Assembly (NCBI GenBank): GCA_020025735.1
Contig: JAHHRP010000075.1
Span: 1 to 9,093 of the forward strand
Reading direction: 5' to 3'
DNA from: Evtepia sp.
Lineage (GTDB): Bacteria > Bacillota > Clostridia > Oscillospirales > Oscillospiraceae
Length of the DNA: 9,093 bases
Every line of letters starts with the position of its first letter. The stretch's first letter is position 1. The translations under genes and the position numbers were made by a program. The notes below the pieces were generated by a model. It did no database searches and had not been told where the DNA came from. It saw nothing but the letters and a program-made list of their open reading frames with translations. Below are positions 1 to 4,936 of the stretch, piece by piece.

Positions 1-1
1 G

Positions 2-535
2 TCTCAGATGGTAGATGCGGTGATCTTGGAAACGGCAGGATTTGGGATTTATCAGAACAAAGCGGGATTGGCGCTGCTGCGTCGGCTGGGGGAAAAACAG
101 GGGTTAATCATCCTCACCGATAGTGATGGGGCAGGGTTTCAGATTCGAAACTATTTAAAGGGAGCCATACCACCGGAACAGGTTAAACACGCCTACATTC
201 CTGACCGTTATGGGAAGGAGCGCCGCAAGCGCCGACCAGGAAAAGAAGGAAAACTGGGGGTGGAGGGAATGTCCCAGGCCATCTTAGAAAAGGTGCTGCG
301 CCAGGCAGGTGCCACGATTTTGGAGGAGACATCTCAGCAGGGGAGATCATCCAGTCTGAAAAAAGCAGATCTGTATGCTTGTGGTTTGGTGGGTGGAGAG
401 GGCAGTCGGGAACGACGGCAGCGGCTGCTAAGGCAGCTGGATCTTCCGCTGCATCTCTCGCCAAATGCAATGCTGCCGATTCTCTCAGCGTTGTATGATC
501 GGCAGACACTGTTGGAGGAAATAAAAAAGCTGTGA
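2..535 (+). CDS. rnmV: Ribonuclease M5 (TOPRIM + DUF4093-type C-terminal domain), 5' end outside window
   Basis: RNase M5 matures the 5' and 3' ends of 5S rRNA in Firmicutes. The reading frame is open from the first bases (Ser-Gln precede the first Met at position 8). Family members have an N-terminal glutamate-bearing TOPRIM strand (VEG motif) before this point, so the gene is cut by the window edge and the Met at 8 is internal (typical text: LS.VVDA.I..T.GFG). Numbering from that Met, the TOPRIM acidic pair is at D38/D40 in LTDSDGAGF, followed by the family block HAYIPD...GKERRKR and GKLGVEGM (61-88). Residues 115-175 are the C-terminal domain seen in M5 proteins. The rsmA gene, a common neighbour, is not downstream here. 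The stop codon lies in a TGTGAC/GTCACA palindrome. Family assignment is firm; that it cleaves 5S precursor is inferred from the family. Confidence 0.88.
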   Translation, partial: SQMVDAVILETAGFGIYQNKAGLALLRRLGEKQGLIILTDSDGAGFQIRNYLKGAIPPEQVKHAYIPDRYGKERRKRRPGKEGKLGVEGMSQAILEKVLRQAGATILEETSQQGRSSSLKKADLYACGLVGGEGSRERRQRLLRQLDLPLHLSPNAMLPILSALYDRQTLLEEIKKL

Positions 536-546
536 CATAGGTCACA
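531..546. promoter_or_regulatory. CRP/FNR-type palindrome, possible activator site for the rubrerythrin promoter
   Basis: TGTGACATAGGTCACA has two perfect 6-base arms around ATAG and matches the CRP/Bacillus-type FNR consensus TGTGA-N6-TCACA exactly. Its centre (538.5) is about 84 bases before the expected start of the rubrerythrin transcript, near a position at which CRP-family activators can work. It overlaps the RNase M5 stop codon. It could also be just a short mRNA hairpin; no T-run follows, so it is not a terminator. Confidence 0.5.
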
Positions 547-587
547 CAGAAATGCAAAAAAACTACAAAATATATGGGTGAATGGGG

Positions 588-616
588 TTTACAAAGCACC
601 AGATATGGTGTAGAAT
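588..616 (+). promoter_or_regulatory. Sigma-A promoter of the rubrerythrin gene
   Basis: The -35 box TTTACA (588-593) and -10 box TAGAAT (611-616) are separated by 17 bases. Transcription would start near 623, giving a leader of about 90 nt. The leader contains a small hairpin (CAGG 634-637 with CCTG 645-648) and ends in the ribosome binding site GGAGG (698-702). Confidence 0.75.
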
Positions 617-711
617 GAACTCACTTCAATGGACAGGCAAGATACCTGTTCCAAGGAAAAGCTAAAGTTTTACGCTCTCTTTGTAAGAGCCGAATATGGA
701 GGAATATAATT

Positions 712-1254
712 ATGAGTAAGTATGTTTGTAGCGTTTGCGGTTATGTACATGAAGGCGATCAGCCTCCCAAGGAATGTCCCCAGTGCAAGGCACCTGCCAG
801 CAAGTTTGTGGAGCAGGGCCCCGAGATGAGCTGGGCTGCTGAGCATGTGGTGGGCGTGGCACAGGGTGCTCCCGAAGATATCATGGAAGATTTGCGCGCC
901 AACTTCAATGGCGAATGCACCGAGGTCGGTATGTATCTGGCGATGAGCCGTGTTGCTCACCGTGAGGGTTATCCCGAGATTGGTCTGTATTGGGAAAAGG
1001 CAGCCTTGGAAGAGGCTGAACATGCGGCTAAGTTTGCAGAACTTCTGGGTGAGGTTGTGACCGATTCCACCAAGAAGAATTTGGAGATGCGAGTGGAAGC
1101 TGAGAATGGTGCTACTGCCGGTAAGTTTGATCTGGCTAAGCGTGCCAAGGCTTTGAACTTGGATGCTATTCACGACACCGTCCATGAGATGGCTCGTGAT
1201 GAGGCCCGCCACGGCAAGGCGTTCCAGGGCCTGTTGAACCGTTATTTCAAATAA
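712..1254 (+). CDS. rbr: Reverse rubrerythrin (rubredoxin-first NADH peroxidase type)
   Basis: A cytoplasmic non-heme iron protein that reduces hydrogen peroxide (and in some clostridia takes part in oxygen reduction) using electrons from NADH via a rubredoxin reductase. The domain order is reversed from classical rubrerythrin. Residues 4-34 are a rubredoxin-like knuckle with C6-x2-C9 and C22-x2-C25. Residues 55-180 form a four-helix ferritin-like domain with E68/E71, the first ExxH (E101-H104), E131 and the second ExxH (E164-H167) as likely di-iron ligands. The length of 180 aa is normal for the group. GGAGG lies 9 bases before the ATG. The gene is monocistronic, with its own promoter at 588-616 and terminator at 1270-1306. 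In other clostridia such genes are often under PerR; I see no PerR box here, but a CRP/FNR-like palindrome lies upstream. All metal ligands seem present. Confidence 0.93.
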   Translation: MSKYVCSVCGYVHEGDQPPKECPQCKAPASKFVEQGPEMSWAAEHVVGVAQGAPEDIMEDLRANFNGECTEVGMYLAMSRVAHREGYPEIGLYWEKAALEEAEHAAKFAELLGEVVTDSTKKNLEMRVEAENGATAGKFDLAKRAKALNLDAIHDTVHEMARDEARHGKAFQGLLNRYFK

Positions 1255-1269
1255 AAATAATATATGTTA

Positions 1270-1306
1270 AGAGGGTAGGCTCAGATGCCTGCCCTCTTTT
1301 TCTTTT
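1270..1306 (+). terminator. Rho-independent terminator of the rubrerythrin gene
   Basis: An 11-bp stem (AGAGGGTAGGC 1270-1280 with GCCTGCCCTCT 1287-1297, one U-G pair) has a 6-base loop and is followed by TTTTCTTTT. It begins 15 bases after the stop codon. Confidence 0.92.
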
Positions 1307-1367
1307 GGTTAGGACCAGGAGCTGAGATCTGATGTCTAAAATGAGATTCAGCCGTCGTTTGGAGGGT

Positions 1368-1382
1368 TAATTGAGAGAATTA
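1368..1382. repeat. Short inverted repeat upstream of the 1474 promoter
   Basis: TAATT-GAGAG-AATTA lies 14 bases before the -35 box at 1397. It has the form of a small operator, but five-base arms are weak evidence on their own. Confidence 0.2.
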
Positions 1383-1396
1383 TGGCAGAATGACGG

Positions 1397-1426
1397 TTGA
1401 CACCAAAGTGGTTAAGAGGATATAAT
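1397..1426 (+). promoter_or_regulatory. Consensus sigma-A promoter of the small membrane protein gene
   Basis: A perfect -35 box TTGACA (1397-1402) and a perfect -10 box TATAAT (1421-1426) are 18 bases apart. Transcription should start near 1433. Such a close match predicts strong basal expression unless repressed. Confidence 0.88.
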
Positions 1427-1473
1427 TTATACACTCAAGAAAGCATTGAGGAAAGAGAAAGGAGAGTTTATTT

Positions 1474-1899
1474 ATGAATGCACCTGGAAGAGGAAAATTG
1501 AAAGTGACTGGGATCATTTACATCGTCTTTGGCGCACTGGCTCTGCTGGGCGCTTTGATGAGTTTTGGTGGCAGTGCATTGTTAGCAGGAACTGGTGTAT
1601 CTGGCACAGCAGCTGTGGGTGCCGTGGTGGGCGTTCTTGGTCTTCTGACTGCGGTGAATGCTGCTTTGTATTTGGTCCTCGGGATTTTGGGTGTTAAAAA
1701 CTGCGACGCACCGGAGAAATGTGGCGTTAACTTTGTTCTTGGGGTTATCGTTTTGGTTTTGGTTGTCATTGGCATGATTAGTACAATGATTACCGTTGGG
1801 ATTGCAGCTTCTCTCACCAGTGTGGTGGGTTTGGTATTGGCGATCATCTACCTTCTGGGAGCCAAGCAGAACCAGGATGCAGCTAAGGTTGTTCGTTAA
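1474..1899 (+). CDS. Small four-helix integral membrane protein of unknown function
   Basis: I do not recognise a named family with certainty. The 141-residue protein is almost wholly hydrophobic, with four predicted membrane helices at about 10-32, 47-73, 84-106 and 109-129. A short basic N-terminus (RGKLK) and a polar C-terminal tail (KQNQDAAKVVR) both suit a cytoplasmic location. Gly/Ala-rich small-residue patterns in helices 1 and 2 favour tight helix packing. The only larger loop (74-84) holds two cysteines, C77 and C83, on the side predicted to be cytoplasmic. AAAGGAG (1458-1464) lies 9 bases before the ATG, choosing this start over an overlapping frame that opens at 1446. The gene has its own consensus promoter and is followed by a strong hairpin, so it is probably transcribed alone. 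No catalytic motif is visible. Confidence 0.85.
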   Translation: MNAPGRGKLKVTGIIYIVFGALALLGALMSFGGSALLAGTGVSGTAAVGAVVGVLGLLTAVNAALYLVLGILGVKNCDAPEKCGVNFVLGVIVLVLVVIGMISTMITVGIAASLTSVVGLVLAIIYLLGAKQNQDAAKVVR

Positions 1900-1956
1900 T
1901 AGCATCCCATTCTAAGAGAAGTTTTTCTTACGTCTTAGATATTCTTTGCGAGATGA

Positions 1957-2008
1957 TAAGGAAGCCCGTCAGACATTGCCAACGCAATGTCTGACGGGCT
2001 TCCTTTTA
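1957..2008 (+). terminator. 22-bp perfect inverted repeat, probable terminator of the membrane protein gene
   Basis: The arms 1958-1979 and 1984-2005 (starting AAGGAAGCCCGTCAG on the left) pair perfectly over 22 bp around the loop CAAC. The right arm runs into TTTTAT. Because the left foot has only AA, termination on the minus strand would be weak. The stem is longer and more perfect than terminators usually are, so a mobile or repeated palindromic unit is an alternative. Confidence 0.75.
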
Positions 2009-2134
2009 TGCTTCTTGGCAGGTTCGCTTTAGGTCGTGCCAACGCGTACTCTCTTAGTGATATGACGATGTGGAGATTAAGAAGGTGCGTTGACGCAGTC
2101 ATCACAATAATCTAAAGAGAAATGTGCGGTACCA

Positions 2135-2163
2135 TTGAAAAAAAGACCTACATATGGTATAGT
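2135..2163 (+). promoter_or_regulatory. Sigma-A promoter of the stalk/NodB-like secreted protein gene
   Basis: The -35 box TTGAAA (2135-2140) and -10 box TATAGT (2158-2163) are 17 bases apart. The start near 2170 leaves an unusually long leader for this window. The next gene has AAGGAGG at 2283-2289. Confidence 0.75.
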
Positions 2164-2190
2164 ATCCAAAAAAGCACAGGGAAGAAATTC

Positions 2191-2223
2191 GGAGAAAAGG
2201 GGTGTGGCAGACACGATTTCTCT
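2191..2223 (+). ncRNA. Structured element in the 5' leader of the 2297 gene
   Basis: GGAGAAA (2191-2197) pairs with TTTCTCT (2217-2223), with one G-U pair. It encloses a second helix, GTGT (2202-2205) with ACAC (2211-2214), around the loop GGCAG. An alternative pairing of AGAAAT (2183-2188) with ATTTCT (2216-2221) competes with the outer stem, as in a switch. I could not match it to a known riboswitch class, so it may be only a stable leader fold. Confidence 0.3.
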
Positions 2224-2296
2224 ATGAGTTAGCGCCGTAGAAACTGGATAAAAAAGTATGCTTTGTTATGTATTTAAACGATAAGGAGGAGAGCGT

Positions 2297-3514
2297 ATGA
2301 AGAAAGGCTTAAAAACTACCATCTCGTTGCTTTGTGCCACGGCTTTGACTCTGGCTTTACTGATACTGCCTTCCTCAGCTTCGGAAGATCTGTTCTTTCT
2401 GTCGATCAATGATACGATAGCTGTTCAGACATCCCAAACGACTCCCATCCAACACGGAGGTTGGATTTATGTACCTGTCAGTGTCTTCAATAGCAATGTA
2501 ACCGGAGTGAATTTTGGTATTTACTACGGTTTTACCAACAACAATGAGACATTGGTATTTTATAACCTTTCAGGGAAGACCATGACCTTTAATCTCCAAA
2601 CAGGCACAGCTGCGGTGCTGAGTGGAGAGGCACCTGTTCCGGGAAAAGTTGTGCGACAGAATGGAGTTTATTATGTTCCAGCGTATGCCATCTGCCAATA
2701 TTTCGGCCTGAAATATTCTTTTTATAGCACGGAATATGGTCCGTTTTTGCGGATTAAAGATGGCAATGCTATGCTCAGTGATGCGCTCTTTTTGAACTCG
2801 GCTGCTTCTATCATGCGTAGCCGAGTCAATGGGTATCACCAGAATCAGGTGCCAAACGGTGGCGGAAATCAGGGCGGTGGAACCACCATTCCTATCCCAT
2901 CGGTGCCGGGAAGCCCCGGTAATTCTGATAGCGTAGAGAGCCCTGCAGATCCCAATGTTCCTGTGCCTCCAGAGATCCCTGACAATACGCCCCCTGCTCC
3001 CACGTTTTCCCTTTATTTAGGGGTGCAGGCGAGTCCAAAGAGGAATATCACGCCCACGTTGAATGCGTTGAATAGCGTTGGTGCTGCTGGAGTGGTTTTC
3101 TTTCCGGCAGGAGCCGTAGAGGAGTGTGCCGATCAGATTCGGCAAGCTGCTGGACGAGGTCATAAAGTGGGCCTGATTCCTGAGGGAGATACGTCTGCCC
3201 AGCGGTTGGAAAGTGTGCAGAATGGCAGCCGACGGCTGGCTTCTATCCTTCGGCAGGAGACTTGGTTTGTATTGGGCAGTGATCAGGCGCTATCAGATGC
3301 TGGTTATCTTTGCTGGAGTCCTAGTTTGACGTTTTCTGAAGTTCGTGATGCCACGAGGACCTATAACAGCTTGGTTAAGGCTGGGGCACATAAGAATGAT
3401 GCACTGAGGCTCCTGGTGCATAGTCAGAGTTCCAGTGGTCTCTTGGCAGGGGTCTTAGGACAGTTGAAAGAGGATGGAGATATCTTCCTTGTGCTGCGGG
3501 AGACCCGATATTGA
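2297..3514 (+). CDS. Secreted protein: stalk-type domain plus degenerate NodB-like polysaccharide deacetylase domain
   Basis: A 405-residue exported protein. Residues 1-29 are a Sec signal peptide (KK, hydrophobic 8-24, cleavage near SSASA). Residues 35-155 have the repeated GGWIYVPVSVF / NGVYYVPAYAICQYFGL pattern of the copper amine oxidase N-terminal-like stalk domain common on clostridial surface proteins. Residues 183-236 are a Gly- then Pro-rich flexible linker. Residues 237-405 follow the NodB fold in order: SLYLGV, ITPTLNALNSVGAAGVVFF (position of the ATFF strand), ECADQIRQAAGRGHKVGL (position of the GHEIG strand) and a late LLVHSQ strand. The catalytic TFDDGP motif is replaced by VQASPKRN and the second motif (HxxxH) is absent, so deacetylase activity is unlikely; glycan or wall binding is the inferred role. 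AAGGAGG lies 7 bases before the ATG. It appears monocistronic. Confidence 0.82.
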   Translation: MKKGLKTTISLLCATALTLALLILPSSASEDLFFLSINDTIAVQTSQTTPIQHGGWIYVPVSVFNSNVTGVNFGIYYGFTNNNETLVFYNLSGKTMTFNLQTGTAAVLSGEAPVPGKVVRQNGVYYVPAYAICQYFGLKYSFYSTEYGPFLRIKDGNAMLSDALFLNSAASIMRSRVNGYHQNQVPNGGGNQGGGTTIPIPSVPGSPGNSDSVESPADPNVPVPPEIPDNTPPAPTFSLYLGVQASPKRNITPTLNALNSVGAAGVVFFPAGAVEECADQIRQAAGRGHKVGLIPEGDTSAQRLESVQNGSRRLASILRQETWFVLGSDQALSDAGYLCWSPSLTFSEVRDATRTYNSLVKAGAHKNDALRLLVHSQSSSGLLAGVLGQLKEDGDIFLVLRETRY

Positions 3515-3625
3515 GGGCCTGCCTTTTGAAAGGAATCTGGCTGTGTAATAAAGAGAGAATAATAAAAGTCCTTGATAGGATGAGATGAAGTATTTTGAGC
3601 GATGTGGCACAGCTTAAATGACATG

Positions 3626-3668
3626 TACCCTCTTTGCTGGACAACCAGTAAAGAGGGTATTTTACTTA
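3626..3668 (+). terminator. Rho-independent terminator downstream of the stalk-protein gene
   Basis: A 15-bp stem (TACCCTCTTTGCTGG 3626-3640 with CCAGTAAAGAGGGTA 3645-3659, one G-U pair) with loop ACAA is followed by TTTTACTTAT. It lies about 110 bases after the stop codon, so the mRNA would have a long 3' tail. Confidence 0.88.
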
Positions 3669-3886
3669 TAGGTACGGGTAGAAAAAGAAATGCGTTGAAT
3701 ACTGGTCGAGATGTCAGTTGGTGCGAGAGAGAAGATTTTAAGGAGACACGTTGCAAAAGGTCATGAATGTAGGGGAAATAGAATTAGGATGTGCGGGGAG
3801 AGAATAATTTATACAAAAAGGAACCAGAAATATCTGGGAAGAAATAGTGAAATATTCTAAAAATTTTTGAAGACGTGTTTAAAGTA

Positions 3887-3914
3887 TTGCAATCTTTCCG
3901 TAGTGTGGTATTAT
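3887..3914 (+). promoter_or_regulatory. Promoter of the amino acid ABC transporter operon
   Basis: TTGCAA (3887-3892) and TATTAT (3909-3914) are 16 bases apart, preceded by A/T-rich DNA that could act as an UP element. The start near 3921 gives a leader of about 77 nt, which contains an inverted repeat (next entry). The gene has only a modest ribosome binding site, GGAG at 3985-3988. Confidence 0.6.
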
Positions 3915-3926
3915 GTTAGTGCTTTA

Positions 3927-3953
3927 TCACGATAGAGTGCTAAAAAATCGTGA
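3927..3953 (+). promoter_or_regulatory. Inverted repeat at the transcription start of the transporter operon
   Basis: TCACGAT (3927-3933) and ATCGTGA (3947-3953) form a 7-bp dyad with a 13-base centre just after the predicted start site. That is a typical place for a repressor operator, and it could also fold as a 5' hairpin stabilising the mRNA. The centre carries GAGTGCTAA (3935-3943), which equals half of a CIRCE box, but the other half is missing. Confidence 0.35.
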
Positions 3954-3997
3954 AGAAAAGAAGGAATCAAGACTGAAGAGAAATGGAGCGTTAGAAC

Positions 3998-4843
3998 ATG
4001 AAAAAAGTACTTGCACTCTTGTTGGCAGCTGCTATGTGCTGCACCCTGTTGGCCGCTTGTGGTCAGGAGAAACCTTCTGAGTCTACGCCTGCTAGTGATG
4101 CTGACCAGACCCAGATGAAATCTGAAACCAATCCTGCGGACCTGACCTATGCAGTGGAAACTGGCAGCGCTGGTGAGGCTGTTGCCAAAGAAAAAGGCTG
4201 GAAGATGAATTCTGTGACATCCCAGGCGGATGCCCTGATGGAAGTGAAGGCCGGGACCTCCGATGCAGCTGTGATTGACTTGCTCATGGCAGCTGCTATG
4301 ACGGGTGAGGGTACGAGTTATCCCGATCTTACCTACACCGACGATAAGCTGACCACCGAAGAGTATGGTATCGGTTGCCGGAAGGGGTCTGATCTGGCTG
4401 CATTTATTAACTTCGTGTTGGCTGAGTCCTATGCTGATGGCACTATGAAGGAGATTGCCTCTACCTATAAGGTGGAAGGGGCTTTGGTAGAGCAGCCTGC
4501 TGCACAGGAATTCACTCCTGCTGAGGGTGGAGATGTGGCCTACATCCAGGAAAAGGGCACTCTCGTTGTGGGGATTACCGAGTTTGAGCCTATGGACTAC
4601 AAAAATGACAAAGGCGAGTGGATCGGCTTTGATGCTGATATGGCGACACTGGTGGCAGAACGTCTGGGTGTACAGATTAAGTTTGAGGTCATTGACTGGG
4701 ATAGTAAGATCATGGAACTGGATTCCAAGAGCATTGACGTGCTTTGGAACGGGATGACTCTTACCGATGAGGTGAAGAATGCGATGGAATGCACCAATCC
4801 TTATTTTAATAATGCCCAGGTGGTGGTTACCGCTGCCAAGTGA
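3998..4843 (+). CDS. Lipoprotein amino acid-binding protein of an ABC importer, halves in circularly permuted order
   Basis: Captures an amino acid outside the membrane and delivers it to the permease encoded next. Residues 1-21 are a lipoprotein signal with lipobox LAAC (Cys21 lipidated); 22-47 is a Ser/Thr/Asp-rich tether. The fold is a type II periplasmic binding protein of the polar amino acid family, but in the wrong order. Residues 48-160 are the normal second half: DLTYAVETGSAGEA, DALMEVKAGTSDAAVID, EEYGIGCRKGSDL, DGTMKEIASTYKV. After a linker (161-178), residues 179-279 are the normal first half: IQEKGTLVVGI, GEWIGFDADMA, SIDVLWNGMTLTDE, NPYFNNAQVVV. The protein stops where the second half should begin. 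The carboxylate-binding Arg expected after TLTDE is V259. All expected elements are otherwise present once, so it is not simply truncated. Substrate unknown; GGAG is 9 bases before the ATG. Confidence 0.88.
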   Translation: MKKVLALLLAAAMCCTLLAACGQEKPSESTPASDADQTQMKSETNPADLTYAVETGSAGEAVAKEKGWKMNSVTSQADALMEVKAGTSDAAVIDLLMAAAMTGEGTSYPDLTYTDDKLTTEEYGIGCRKGSDLAAFINFVLAESYADGTMKEIASTYKVEGALVEQPAAQEFTPAEGGDVAYIQEKGTLVVGITEFEPMDYKNDKGEWIGFDADMATLVAERLGVQIKFEVIDWDSKIMELDSKSIDVLWNGMTLTDEVKNAMECTNPYFNNAQVVVTAAK

Positions 4844-4865
4844 GGGATTCCCTCAAACAATGCGA

Positions 4866-4900
4866 TCAAAGGCAGAGAGCATCGTGCTCTCTGCCTTTGG
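4866..4900 (+). other. Intercistronic hairpin between binding protein and permease genes
   Basis: CAAAGGCAGAGAGCA (4867-4881) pairs perfectly with TGCTCTCTGCCTTTG (4885-4899) over 15 bp around TCG, with a possible closing U-G pair outside. There is no T-run after it (GACAGC follows), so it should not be a full terminator. Such hairpins after the first gene of importer operons protect the upstream mRNA and lower downstream expression, giving excess binding protein. That role is inferred here. Confidence 0.65.
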
Positions 4901-4936
4901 ACAGCTTAGAAACCGATGATTAGAGGAGATTTTTTC

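Larger units (their letters stand above)
1900..2296. other. Intergenic region of 397 bases between the membrane protein and stalk-protein genes
   Basis: No convincing gene is present. It holds a weak 7-bp repeat (TCTAAGA 1911-1917 with TCTTAGA 1933-1939), the 22-bp hairpin (1957-2008), a TTGGCA/TGCCAA repeat (2015-2020 with 2037-2042), a dyad TGCGT-TG-ACGCA (2086-2097) nested inside AGATTA/TAATCT (2074-2079 and 2108-2113), the promoter at 2135-2163 and a leader of about 125 nt before the ATG at 2297. The word TGCCAACGC occurs at 1977-1985 and 2037-2045, with a one-mismatch inverted copy of its last eight bases at 2087-2094. Confidence 0.6.
3515..3997. other. Intergenic region of 483 bases before the ABC transporter operon
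   Basis: No gene is supported. A 14-codon frame at 3763 lacks a well-placed ribosome binding site. The region holds the terminator at 3626-3668, a palindrome CCAGA-AATA-TCTGG (3824-3837) about 50 bases before the operon promoter, an A/T-rich stretch (3849-3867) just upstream of the -35 box and the operon promoter itself. No remnant of a solute-binding-protein half is visible in any frame. Confidence 0.6.

Noticed and set aside
183..599. Minus-strand frame opposite RNase M5
   Set aside because: It is antisense to a recognised gene and its composition (His/Pro/Leu-rich) is typical of a shadow frame.
1446..1697. Plus-strand frame overlapping the small membrane protein
   Set aside because: It is Trp/Cys/Ser-rich, out of frame with the helical protein, and the ribosome binding site falls inside it.
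2170..2250. c-di-GMP-I riboswitch
   Set aside because: CACAGGGAA resembles the start of the class, but the conserved GACGCAAAGC segment and the tetraloop-receptor helices are absent. The apparent closing stem TATCC/GGATA uses bases at or before the transcription start.
3763..3807. Fourteen-codon frame in the gap before the transporter
   Set aside because: The nearest AAGGAG is 17 bases from its ATG and there is no clear promoter; I see no sign of coding.
3916..3943. Possible full CIRCE (HrcA) box in the transporter leader
   Set aside because: GAGTGCTAA is exact, but the left arm TTAGTGCTT matches TTAGCACTC at only six of nine positions, the spacer is 10 instead of 9 bases and no chaperone gene follows.
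3998..4843. Binding protein as a truncated or frameshifted pseudogene
   Set aside because: The frame is uninterrupted from lipoprotein signal to stop and includes both halves of the fold once each, so reordering explains it better than decay.
4916..4936. Upstream ATG as the permease start (adds seven residues)
   Set aside because: The ribosome binding site AGAGGAG lies inside this stretch and fits the ATG at 4937; nothing suitable precedes 4916.
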